From: Candidatus Woesearchaeota archaeon
Lineage (GTDB): Archaea; Nanobdellota; Nanobdellia; Woesearchaeales; UBA10200
Direction of reading: 5' to 3'
Length of the DNA stretch: 9,848 bases
Assembly (NCBI GenBank): GCA_018302185.1
Contig: JAGVZX010000001.1
Span: forward strand, 1-9,848
How positions within the stretch are numbered: position 1 is the first letter of the stretch; the number at the start of each line of letters is the position of its first letter. Below, in pieces: positions 1 to 4,862 of the stretch. A program made the translations under genes and the position numbers. The notes beneath the pieces are model-generated. The model did no database searches, was not told the DNA's origin, and saw only the letters and a list, made by a program, of their open reading frames with translations.

Positions 1-1
1 A

Positions 2-877
2 GAGCTTGAGAAAAGGAATTTGGGGACAAAAGCTACAAGAAGCGAGATTGTCGATACTTTATACCATCGTGGATATATAGACGGCAAATCCATGGAAGCA
101 ACAGAGCTTGGGATAAGGACTTGCGAGACTCTTGAAAAACACTGCCCAAAAATAATCGATGAAGAGCTTACCAGGCATTTTGAGCTTGGTATGGAAGAGA
201 TAAGGGAAGAGAAGAAAAAGCCAGAAGAGATAATCGATGAAGCGAAAGACATCCTAAATAAGACCATGGATGAGTTCAAGCAGAAAGAGAAAGAGATAGG
301 TGAAGAGCTTAAACTGGCAAATATTGAGACAAGAGATGAGATGAGCAACCTTGGTGTATGCCCTGCGTGCAAGACTGGAGAATTACAGATTCGTCGAGGA
401 AAGTTTGGTTTTTTCGCAGCATGCAACAAATATCCAGAGTGCAAGACAACTTTTTCGCTGCCTGCAAACGCTTTGATTAAACCTGCAAAAAAATTATGTT
501 TAGAGTGTAATTTCCCTATTGTTCTTGTAATAAAGAGAAGCAAAAGACCGCAGGAAGTTTGTTTGAATAGATCATGTCCAGGCAAGAAACTTGATGATGC
601 TGCGCAAAAATTAGTTGATGAACTTGCATCCGGCGATATTGAAAAGAAATGCCAAAAATGCAATGTTGGTAAGATGGTTGTCCGCAAAAGCCTTTATGGT
701 GCATTCTTAGGCTGCAGCACATATCCAGCATGCAGGTTTGTGAAGAAATTGGGTAATTTTAATTTTAAGAATAAAGATGGAATAAGTGGAGAGGGAGAGA
801 GCAAGGAAGGAGAGAAAAGAGAAGAAAGTACCAAAAATAAAGATAGCAGTGATGATGAAAGTGAAGAAGAGGATTAA
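2..877 (+). CDS. topA: DNA topoisomerase I (type IA), C-terminal part, 5' end outside window
   Basis: This is the tail of a type IA DNA topoisomerase, which relaxes negatively supercoiled DNA through a 5'-phosphotyrosine intermediate. The frame is open from base 2, reading ELEKRN then GTKATRSEIVDTLYHRGYI, the conserved block of the topoisomerase core that lies C-terminal to the catalytic tyrosine. The tyrosine and the Toprim domain must therefore lie left of the window, and the TTG at 20 is not a start. A charged helical stretch follows, then three C4 zinc ribbons with cysteine codons at 359/368/422/440, 497/506/560/575 and 650/659/713/731. Ribbons 1 and 3 have the usual form with GFFAAC or GAFLGC and YPxC. 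Ribbon 2 is diverged, with CLEC and a C-x4-C second pair. The protein ends in a Glu/Asp/Ser/Lys-rich acidic tail of about 25 residues. Reverse gyrase is unlikely because of these C-terminal ribbons, but the N-terminus is unseen. Confidence 0.93.
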   Translation, partial: ELEKRNLGTKATRSEIVDTLYHRGYIDGKSMEATELGIRTCETLEKHCPKIIDEELTRHFELGMEEIREEKKKPEEIIDEAKDILNKTMDEFKQKEKEIGEELKLANIETRDEMSNLGVCPACKTGELQIRRGKFGFFAACNKYPECKTTFSLPANALIKPAKKLCLECNFPIVLVIKRSKRPQEVCLNRSCPGKKLDDAAQKLVDELASGDIEKKCQKCNVGKMVVRKSLYGAFLGCSTYPACRFVKKLGNFNFKNKDGISGEGESKEGEKREESTKNKDSSDDESEEED

Positions 878-887
878 TTAGGTTATC

Positions 888-1349
888 TCATCTGTAATAA
901 TACATCTGCTTGAAAATACCGCTGCTACCGCCTGATCCGTTCTGGCTATCTTTTATGTTGCTTAGGCTATTATCTATCATCACACATAAGGTGCATATAG
1001 GCAGAATCATTGCAATAAAGCTGAAAGGAGGGATAATCAGAGGAACTTCAATGAGTGATAACAAAGCGATCTTTTTGTTTTTCAACAAAACCAATAGCAC
1101 AACAAAGCACAAAATGCTGAATCCGGTATTCACCAAAGGTAGCCAGCCGATAAATAAACCTACCAAGTCAAGCAAAATTGCAATAGTGAGCTTTGTCCGT
1201 TTCCAGTAAAGAGAAGTTTTCTCAACAACTCTGTTCTTTATCTTTCTGAATTTTTTTACTGCAGGGTGTGAAGTATCTACCACATTTCCTTGCTCGTCGA
1301 GAACTTCGACATTTACTTTCTCATGTTTAGATGAACCTGATTTTGACAT
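888..1349 (-). CDS. Small membrane protein of unknown function
   Basis: I do not recognise this 153-aa protein as a named family. Residues 1-53 are polar and basic (an MSKSGSSKHEK start, then a lysine/arginine-rich segment around 31-53). Two long hydrophobic blocks follow at about 54-90 (LDLVGLFIGWLPLVNTGF and onward) and 93-126, separated by the short basic turn KNKK. Each block is long enough for a re-entrant hairpin or two short helices, so two to four membrane segments are possible. A Ser/Gly-rich tail (NGSGGSSG) ends in YYYR. The basic N-terminus suggests it lies in the cytoplasm. The ATG at 1349 is the only good start, as the next Met is at residue 114. The gene converges on topoisomerase I with a 10-base gap. 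Its start and promoter are overlaid by two tandem dyads, suggesting specific repression. A real gene is likely from its composition and promoter, but the function is unknown. Confidence 0.8.
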   Translation of the reverse strand: MSKSGSSKHEKVNVEVLDEQGNVVDTSHPAVKKFRKIKNRVVEKTSLYWKRTKLTIAILLDLVGLFIGWLPLVNTGFSILCFVVLLVLLKNKKIALLSLIEVPLIIPPFSFIAMILPICTLCVMIDNSLSNIKDSQNGSGGSSGIFKQMYYYR

Positions 1350-1391
1350 ATAAACCCCAAGTTTATATATGTAAACCCTAAGTTTAGATAT
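1348..1391. promoter_or_regulatory. Tandem dyad operator candidate over the start of the 888-1349 gene
   Basis: Two 20-base direct repeats (1351-1370 and 1372-1391, period 21, 18 of 20 identical) each contain the dyad TAAAC-N5-GTTTA. In the copy next to the gene the arms extend to eight perfect pairs, ATATAAAC (1348-1355) and GTTTATAT (1361-1368), and overlap the start codon. The distal copy pairs TATGTAAAC with GTTTAGATA with one mismatch. A site of this form would cover the transcription start and the TATA region, as expected for an archaeal repressor binding as two dimers on nearly the same helix face. No regulator gene is next to it. Confidence 0.55.
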
Positions 1392-1393
1392 AG
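1361..1393 (-). promoter_or_regulatory. Promoter of the small membrane protein gene (TATA ambiguous)
   Basis: Two TATA-like elements can be read on the minus strand, around 1366-1376 (TTTACATATA) and around 1386-1393 (CTATATCT). The first would give an essentially leaderless transcript but sits slightly close to the ATG. The second would give a leader of about 15 nt. Both fall inside the tandem dyads. Confidence 0.4.
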
Positions 1394-1408
1394 ATGATAA
1401 GCAAAATA

Positions 1409-1425
1409 AACTAACTTAACTAGTT
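1409..1425 (-). terminator. Weak hairpin with T-rich 3' side after the CCA-adding enzyme gene
   Basis: AACTA (1409-1413) can pair with TAGTT (1421-1425) across a 7-base loop. On the minus strand this hairpin is followed by TTATTTT. It lies 17 bases after the stop of the CCA-adding enzyme gene and could help end its transcript. The stem is only five A/T-rich pairs, so this is a weak call. Confidence 0.25.
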
Positions 1426-1441
1426 GACAATTATAGATTAG

Positions 1442-2833
1442 TTAACCATAGACCACTCTGATCCCCTTGACCCTCTCTTTCACATACAGGTCATTGACTG
1501 CATCTTTCAAAAGAACACCGGCATCAACATACTTTCTCTTAGCTTTTGCATACAATCTATTGTCTTTGACAAAAGTTTTTTTGTACTTTTTCTTGAATTC
1601 TGCTGCATGTTTCTTTAATGCAACTGGAGGACCTGATTGAATTATGACAGGATCCAACTTTTTGCCATCGATAAAGAACCAGAATAATGCAGTTTTTTTC
1701 TTGTCCCATGACCAGCAAGTATGATGCAAATTGAAATGATTGTCTGCAAGCTTTGTCTTGATGTGTTCAAATGCTTTCATCAGCTTCGCCCCAACAACAT
1801 CTCTTTTGCCTGCAAGCGAAGATGCCTCTAATGCATACAATCTCTTGTTTGCAGTCTCTTGTTTTTTCAGCGCATCTAAAGTGATCTCTTTTACCTCAAA
1901 AAAGTCCTTGCTTGGTGCAGCTAAAAATTTCTTTGCTGCAAGAATAAAATTTCTGTATTGCTCATCGCTCAATGCAGCAGCTGCATTCCTGTCTTTCTGC
2001 ACAGGATCGATAACAATCAACGGCGAATGTGTTTTTGCCTTGTTAACATTAAACAGCACTTCAGTCTTGTTTTTATAGTACTTTTTTAGGTCAATTATCA
2101 CTTTGTCTGAATCCTGATTTATTTCAAGAGGCCATTTAGATGCCGCATTAAGCAGATTAGTAAAGCCTTTGTGATAGATGACAAGTATCTCTAATATATA
2201 TCCTGAAAAACCATTGATATAGCTTTCTGCGCCGTAGACAGCAGTAGATTTGCAGAACTGCTTTGCCAATCTGATGTCGTCTCTCAATTTTTCATTGGAA
2301 TTTTTCTTTACCCAAGATGCATGCAATGGACTTACATCAGTGATGTTTTTAGCTTCCTTTGCCTGCTTTATATCTAATATAGGCACGATCTCAAAGGTAA
2401 AATCAGCATTAGGATTATTATTAACAGATTTGCCATTAACAGATTTATTACCAATCACTAACTTACTGACTTTTTCTATTGCCTGAAAATAATCCCTTGA
2501 GCCATGTATCCTTGAGATTTTTTTGCCTTTAAATGCAGCTTTTAATCTTTTTTCCAATATATCAGAAAGCCCCATGCTCTTATCAGCAAACTTTTTGTAA
2601 TTAAACATAACAAATATATCTGCATCATAGGAATTTTTCAGCCAAGTGCCTTTTGCCCCTGAGCCGCCAAGAAAAACTTTTGCATCGTTGTTAGAGAATT
2701 GTTTCTGTATCTTTGCGACAAAAGAGCTTATCCTGGCATTTAGGTCTTTTTCTTCTTGCATTGAGGGTTTAATGTCTAGCAACACACTATCTAGAATCTT
2801 TCTTAATTTCTCACTCTTGATTTTATCTGCCAT
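1442..2833 (-). CDS. cca: tRNA CCA-adding enzyme, archaeal class I
   Basis: This enzyme adds or repairs the 3'-terminal CCA of tRNA using CTP and ATP without a nucleic-acid template. From ATG 2833 it has 463 residues, normal for the archaeal family. The nucleotidyltransferase signature GGSGAKGTW lies at 56-64, followed by SYDADIFVMF with metal-binding Asp70 and Asp72. The third carboxylate position is Glu148 in FEIVP, where the family normally has Asp. Other family blocks are DVSPLHASWV (167-175), LRDDIRLAKQFCKS with AVYGAESYINGFSGY (183-212), and IDPVQKDRNAAAALS (275-289), followed by the tail domains that bind the acceptor stem. An upstream in-frame ATG at 2899 is rejected: the extra 22 residues are not family-like, and a TATA box lies at 2859-2870, 28 bases from ATG 2833. 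Residues 129-140 carry a small in-frame tandem duplication. Confidence 0.95.
   Translation of the reverse strand: MADKIKSEKLRKILDSVLLDIKPSMQEEKDLNARISSFVAKIQKQFSNNDAKVFLGGSGAKGTWLKNSYDADIFVMFNYKKFADKSMGLSDILEKRLKAAFKGKKISRIHGSRDYFQAIEKVSKLVIGNKSVNGKSVNNNPNADFTFEIVPILDIKQAKEAKNITDVSPLHASWVKKNSNEKLRDDIRLAKQFCKSTAVYGAESYINGFSGYILEILVIYHKGFTNLLNAASKWPLEINQDSDKVIIDLKKYYKNKTEVLFNVNKAKTHSPLIVIDPVQKDRNAAAALSDEQYRNFILAAKKFLAAPSKDFFEVKEITLDALKKQETANKRLYALEASSLAGKRDVVGAKLMKAFEHIKTKLADNHFNLHHTCWSWDKKKTALFWFFIDGKKLDPVIIQSGPPVALKKHAAEFKKKYKKTFVKDNRLYAKAKRKYVDAGVLLKDAVNDLYVKERVKGIRVVYG
2420..2446. repeat. 15-base in-frame tandem duplication inside the CCA-adding enzyme gene
   Basis: ATTAACAGATTT occurs at 2420-2431 and again at 2435-2446, a period of 15 bases or five codons. 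It encodes the repeated KSVNG/KSVNN of residues 130-139. It lies in a loop just before the strand with the third active-site carboxylate. Confidence 0.7.
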
Positions 2834-2858
2834 CCCATAATCAAGAGTATAAAGAGAG

Positions 2859-2870
2859 TATATATAATTA
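2859..2870 (-). promoter_or_regulatory. TATA box of the CCA-adding enzyme gene
   Basis: The minus strand reads AATTATATATA here, centred about 30 bases before the ATG at 2833. This spacing fits a leaderless transcript and supports the shorter start. Confidence 0.6.
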
Positions 2871-2931
2871 ACTAAAATTCTTTGATTGAAGCACTGCAAA
2901 TACTAAAATTCCCTCTTAAAACACCCAAAGA

Positions 2932-2939
2932 CTTATATA
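2932..2939 (+). promoter_or_regulatory. TATA box candidate for the 71-aa membrane protein gene
   Basis: CTTATATA lies about 100 bases before ATG 3036, so a transcript from it would carry a leader of roughly 70-75 bases. A second candidate, ATTTAAAT at 2963-2970, would give a leader of about 43 bases. Either way the gene is not leaderless, unlike its neighbours. Confidence 0.4.
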
Positions 2940-2968
2940 CCTTAAAACCTCAACTAGATTTAATTTAA

Positions 2969-2985
2969 ATGCCTTAACACGGCAT
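2969..2985 (+). promoter_or_regulatory. Short dyad or hairpin in the leader of the 71-aa membrane protein gene
   Basis: ATGCC (2969-2973) and GGCAT (2981-2985) form a perfect five-pair inverted repeat around a 7-base loop. It could be an RNA hairpin in the leader or an operator. It is the only G/C-rich element in this AT-rich intergenic region. The stem is short, so chance is possible. Confidence 0.3.
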
Positions 2986-3016
2986 AAGAATAAAAGCAAT
3001 AAAATTATTAGCAGCT

Positions 3017-3026
3017 AAAAGGAGGA
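3017..3026 (+). promoter_or_regulatory. Strong Shine-Dalgarno sequence
   Basis: AAAAGGAGGA is the only clear Shine-Dalgarno sequence in the window. GGAGG ends at 3025, one base before the ATG at 3027 (too close) and ten bases before ATG 3036. It therefore favours 3036 as the start. Confidence 0.7.
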
Positions 3027-3035
3027 ATGATTGAT

Positions 3036-3251
3036 ATGGAAGGAATGTGCAAAAAATGCCATGGTATCTTTAAGTTGGTTTTAGGAGTTCTGTTGTTATT
3101 GTGGGCTTGGAAATGGCCAGCTCTTGACTGGAGAATATTCTTTGGAGCATTATTGGTAGCAGGAGCACTGTTGAAATGGTTTGCCCCAAAATGTCCAGGC
3201 TGTGAAGCTTGTGCATGTCCAATGCCAGTAAAAGGAAAGAAAAAAAGATAA
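3036..3251 (+). CDS. Small membrane hairpin protein with terminal cysteine clusters
   Basis: This 71-aa protein is not a family I can name. It starts MEGMCKKCHG, giving Cys5 and Cys8. Two hydrophobic helices follow at about 11-28 (IFKLVLGVLLLLWAW) and 33-50 (RIFFGALLVAGALLKWF), joined by a tight KWPALDW turn. The C-terminus carries CPGCEACAC (Cys53, 56, 59 and 61) and the basic tail VKGKKKR. Both ends lie on the same side of the membrane, probably the cytoplasm by the positive-inside rule, so the two cysteine pairs could form one zinc or iron site. CKKCH also matches the haem-c motif CxxCH, but nothing else supports a cytochrome. ATG 3036 is chosen over 3027 because of Shine-Dalgarno spacing. 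The gene stands alone, with its own leader before it and an oligo-T terminator after it. The cysteines and spacing make it very likely a real gene of unknown role. Confidence 0.8.
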   Translation: MEGMCKKCHGIFKLVLGVLLLLWAWKWPALDWRIFFGALLVAGALLKWFAPKCPGCEACACPMPVKGKKKR

Positions 3252-3258
3252 GCACAGA

Positions 3259-3305
3259 TTTTAATTTCTTTTTTATCTTTTACTTTGTTTTTTTAATTTT
3301 TATTT
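3259..3305 (+). terminator. Multiple oligo-T archaeal terminator
   Basis: Five T-tracts in a row (3259-3262, 3265-3274, 3278-3281, 3288-3294 and 3297-3301) follow the 71-aa membrane protein gene. Intrinsic termination in archaea needs oligo-T and no hairpin. This separates the gene from the sugar nucleotidyltransferase. Confidence 0.65.
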
Positions 3306-3359
3306 GAGACAGTTAATAGTTATTTCTTTTATAATCTGAGGATACTTTTATCATAAATA

Positions 3360-3367
3360 TTTATATA
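3360..3367 (+). promoter_or_regulatory. TATA box of the sugar nucleotidyltransferase gene
   Basis: TTTATATA is centred 25-26 bases before ATG 3389, the classic distance for a leaderless archaeal mRNA. It rules against an upstream in-frame TTG at 3368, which would lie beside the TATA box and before the transcription start. Confidence 0.7.
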
Positions 3368-3388
3368 TTGCAGCCATATTCTATTCTC

Positions 3389-4192
3389 ATGCAGCAGAAA
3401 AAACAAGCAATTGCAAATTTGCCTAAAAAAGCGATCATACTTGCAGGCGGTTTAGGCACTAGGTTAAGACCTTTGACGCTTACTGTTCCAAAACCTTTAA
3501 TCCCTATAAATGAGAGTAAAGTATTGGTTGATTTAGTCATTGATATCCTAAAGAAAAATAATGTTAAAGAAGTTTATTTATCAATCAGTTATCTCAAAAA
3601 TAAGTTTGAAGATTATTTTAAGCATAAAAAAGAGTTAGGTGTAAAGATACATTATCTACATGAAGAAACTCCTATGGGAACTGCAGGGCCATTATTGATA
3701 TTAAAAAAAGAAAACAGGCAAAAAGAGCTAAATGAAACATTCATCATGGTAAATGGTGACAACCTGTTCAACCTTGATTTCAAGAAGATGTATGAGCTGC
3801 ATAAAAAAAACAAGGCAATTGCAACCATAGGATTGACTAAAGTAGAAGATCCAAGCAAATATGGGGTTGTGAGATTAGATGAGAACTTTAAGCATGAGAA
3901 TAATGGTGTGAATAATAGTAATAGCAAAAATAGCGTAAAGATATTAGAATTTGTAGAGAAGCCTGCCAAAGAAAATGCACCCAGTAATTTAATAAGCTCA
4001 GGATATTATATTTTGGAGCCAGAAGTGTTTGATTATCTGCCAGACAAGGATTTTGTGATGATGGAGAAAGACATCTGGCCAGCATTGGCAAAAGCAGGTA
4101 AATTATTTGGATTTATCTCAGACGGCCAATGGTTTGACACAGGCACCATGGAAGCTTATGAAAAGGTTAAGAAAGAATGGAAAGGAATTTAG
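3389..4192 (+). CDS. NDP-sugar pyrophosphorylase (mannose- or glucose-1-phosphate nucleotidyltransferase)
   Basis: The enzyme joins a sugar 1-phosphate to an NTP, giving an NDP-sugar and pyrophosphate. The 267-aa protein has the nucleotidyltransferase A fold: GGLGTRLRPLT at 20-30, the catalytic-site PKPLIPI at 34-40, ETPMGTAGPL at 93-102, the metal-binding VNGD at 121-124, FVEKP at 188-192, SSGYYILEPEVF at 203-214, and WFDTGTMEAY at 248-257. It stops after the catalytic domain and lacks the left-handed beta-helix found in many GDP-mannose and bifunctional enzymes. The base and sugar cannot be fixed from the sequence. A nearby phosphomannomutase makes GTP plus mannose-1-phosphate the most likely pair, with glucose-1-phosphate uridylyl- or thymidylyltransferase as alternatives. 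An Asn/Ser-rich insertion (about 170-182) lengthens a surface loop before the EKP motif. Confidence 0.9.
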   Translation: MQQKKQAIANLPKKAIILAGGLGTRLRPLTLTVPKPLIPINESKVLVDLVIDILKKNNVKEVYLSISYLKNKFEDYFKHKKELGVKIHYLHEETPMGTAGPLLILKKENRQKELNETFIMVNGDNLFNLDFKKMYELHKKNKAIATIGLTKVEDPSKYGVVRLDENFKHENNGVNNSNSKNSVKILEFVEKPAKENAPSNLISSGYYILEPEVFDYLPDKDFVMMEKDIWPALAKAGKLFGFISDGQWFDTGTMEAYEKVKKEWKGI

Positions 4193-4250
4193 TATTATAT
4201 TATTAAAATTAATTAAGAGTGCATTATTTAACCGTAAAAAATTAGCAAGA

Positions 4251-4258
4251 TTTAAATA
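4251..4258 (+). promoter_or_regulatory. TATA box of the small protein/retropepsin/mutase operon
   Basis: TTTAAATA is centred about 29 bases before ATG 4284, fitting a leaderless start. It would serve the three coupled genes up to 6377 and argues against an upstream TTG at 4275. Confidence 0.55.
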
Positions 4259-4283
4259 GAAAAATACCTTACTATTGCATACA

Positions 4284-4511
4284 ATGGAATTAAACATTAA
4301 ACAAGCAAATGTATTGTTTGAGAAGCTAAATAGAGAATTATTGCCTAGATATAAAGGCAAGATCATCGCCTTAGATGCGGAAAGCGGTGAGTATTTTATT
4401 GGAGATTCAGAGCTTGATGCTTACAAAAAGGCAACTAAAAATGCTCCAAAAAAGCAATTTGTATTCAAAAGGATAGGCTTTGCTTCTACACACTTTGTTG
4501 GTGCTTTATAA
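4284..4511 (+). CDS. 75-aa small protein paired with retropepsin-like protease
   Basis: This is a short soluble protein without membrane segments. It starts with a charged helix (MELNIKQANVLFEKLNRELL), then RYKGKIIALDAESGEYFIGD at 22-41, a helix with EL-A-KKA spacing, and a strand ending FKRIG at 61-65. The GK-x-IA-x-D-x-GEY-x-IGD pattern followed by an Ala-rich helix resembles the small proteins often encoded just before retropepsin-like proteases in bacteria and archaea, in the style of DUF5678. That match is from memory and was not computed. Its TAA shares a base with the ATG of the protease gene (TAATG at 4509-4513), so the two are translationally coupled. It could be a substrate, inhibitor or partner of the protease, but the sequence does not show which. 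Confidence 0.75.
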   Translation: MELNIKQANVLFEKLNRELLPRYKGKIIALDAESGEYFIGDSELDAYKKATKNAPKKQFVFKRIGFASTHFVGAL

Positions 4512-4861
4512 TGAAAGGTTTTTTTAGATTAGGAAGCCCTATTATTGAACTGAAGATTGAAGGCAGAAAAGTAGAAGCATTATTGGATACTGGATTTAAC
4601 GGACATATCCTATTACCAAATTCTATAATCCAAGAGCTTGGCTTAGACCAGATTGGCATTTCTGATTATGTTACTGCGAGTGGAGATAATAGTTTTACAA
4701 AGGTTTATGCCGGCAAAATACTTTTCTTAGAAGAAGAGATAGAAGTCCCTATTTTATCTACAGATGCCGATTTTGCATTAGCTGGAATGGAGTTATTTGA
4801 TAGCTGCAAAATTATGATTGAGAGAAAAAAAGAGATTGTTGAAGTTGTTAAGTCTAGATAA
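4511..4861 (+). CDS. Retropepsin-like clan AA aspartic protease
   Basis: This 116-aa protein is a single-domain aspartic protease of the retroviral type, which works as a homodimer with each chain giving one Asp. The active-site motif LLDTGFNGHILLP (24-36) has catalytic Asp26 in the DTGF form known from a bacterial and archaeal clan AA family (TIGR03698-like). A flap region lies around TASGDNS (55-61), and the second hydrophobic-Gly motif is FALAGMELFDSC (88-99). No signal peptide or membrane segment is visible, so it probably acts in the cytoplasm. The start ATG overlaps the stop of the preceding small gene, with a weak GGTG upstream. The phosphomannomutase ATG follows its TAA after one base. 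The substrate is unknown, and the paired small protein is the first candidate. Confidence 0.88.
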   Translation: MKGFFRLGSPIIELKIEGRKVEALLDTGFNGHILLPNSIIQELGLDQIGISDYVTASGDNSFTKVYAGKILFLEEEIEVPILSTDADFALAGMELFDSCKIMIERKKEIVEVVKSR

Positions 4862-4862
4862 T

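Noticed and set aside
20..22. TTG as start of the topoisomerase protein
   Set aside because: The frame continues open to the left edge with family-like sequence (ELEKRN), so the gene is truncated by the window.
910..1209. Open frame on the plus strand inside the membrane orphan
   Set aside because: It is the antisense shadow of a hydrophobic coding sequence, has no promoter or family match, and the minus-strand gene has a better start and composition.
1740..2078. Plus-strand open frames inside the CCA-adding enzyme gene (also 2250-2486 and 2646-2840)
   Set aside because: They lie fully antisense to a gene with clear conserved motifs and show only Ser/Phe/Leu-rich shadow composition.
2834..2899. 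Upstream in-frame start for the CCA-adding enzyme
   Set aside because: The added 22 residues do not resemble the family, and the TATA box lies within them.
2834..3035. Possible small RNA or tRNA in the longest spacer
   Set aside because: No tRNA arms, G/C-rich folded core or known RNA motif was found apart from a short five-pair dyad.
3045..3053. CxxCH as a haem-c site in the 71-aa membrane protein
   Set aside because: There is no signal peptide, no second haem ligand pattern and no cytochrome maturation gene nearby. A metal site with the C-terminal cysteines is simpler.
3652..3969. Minus-strand frames inside the nucleotidyltransferase gene (also 3888-4091 and 4118-4366)
   Set aside because: They have no start context or recognisable domain and are antisense to conserved motifs.
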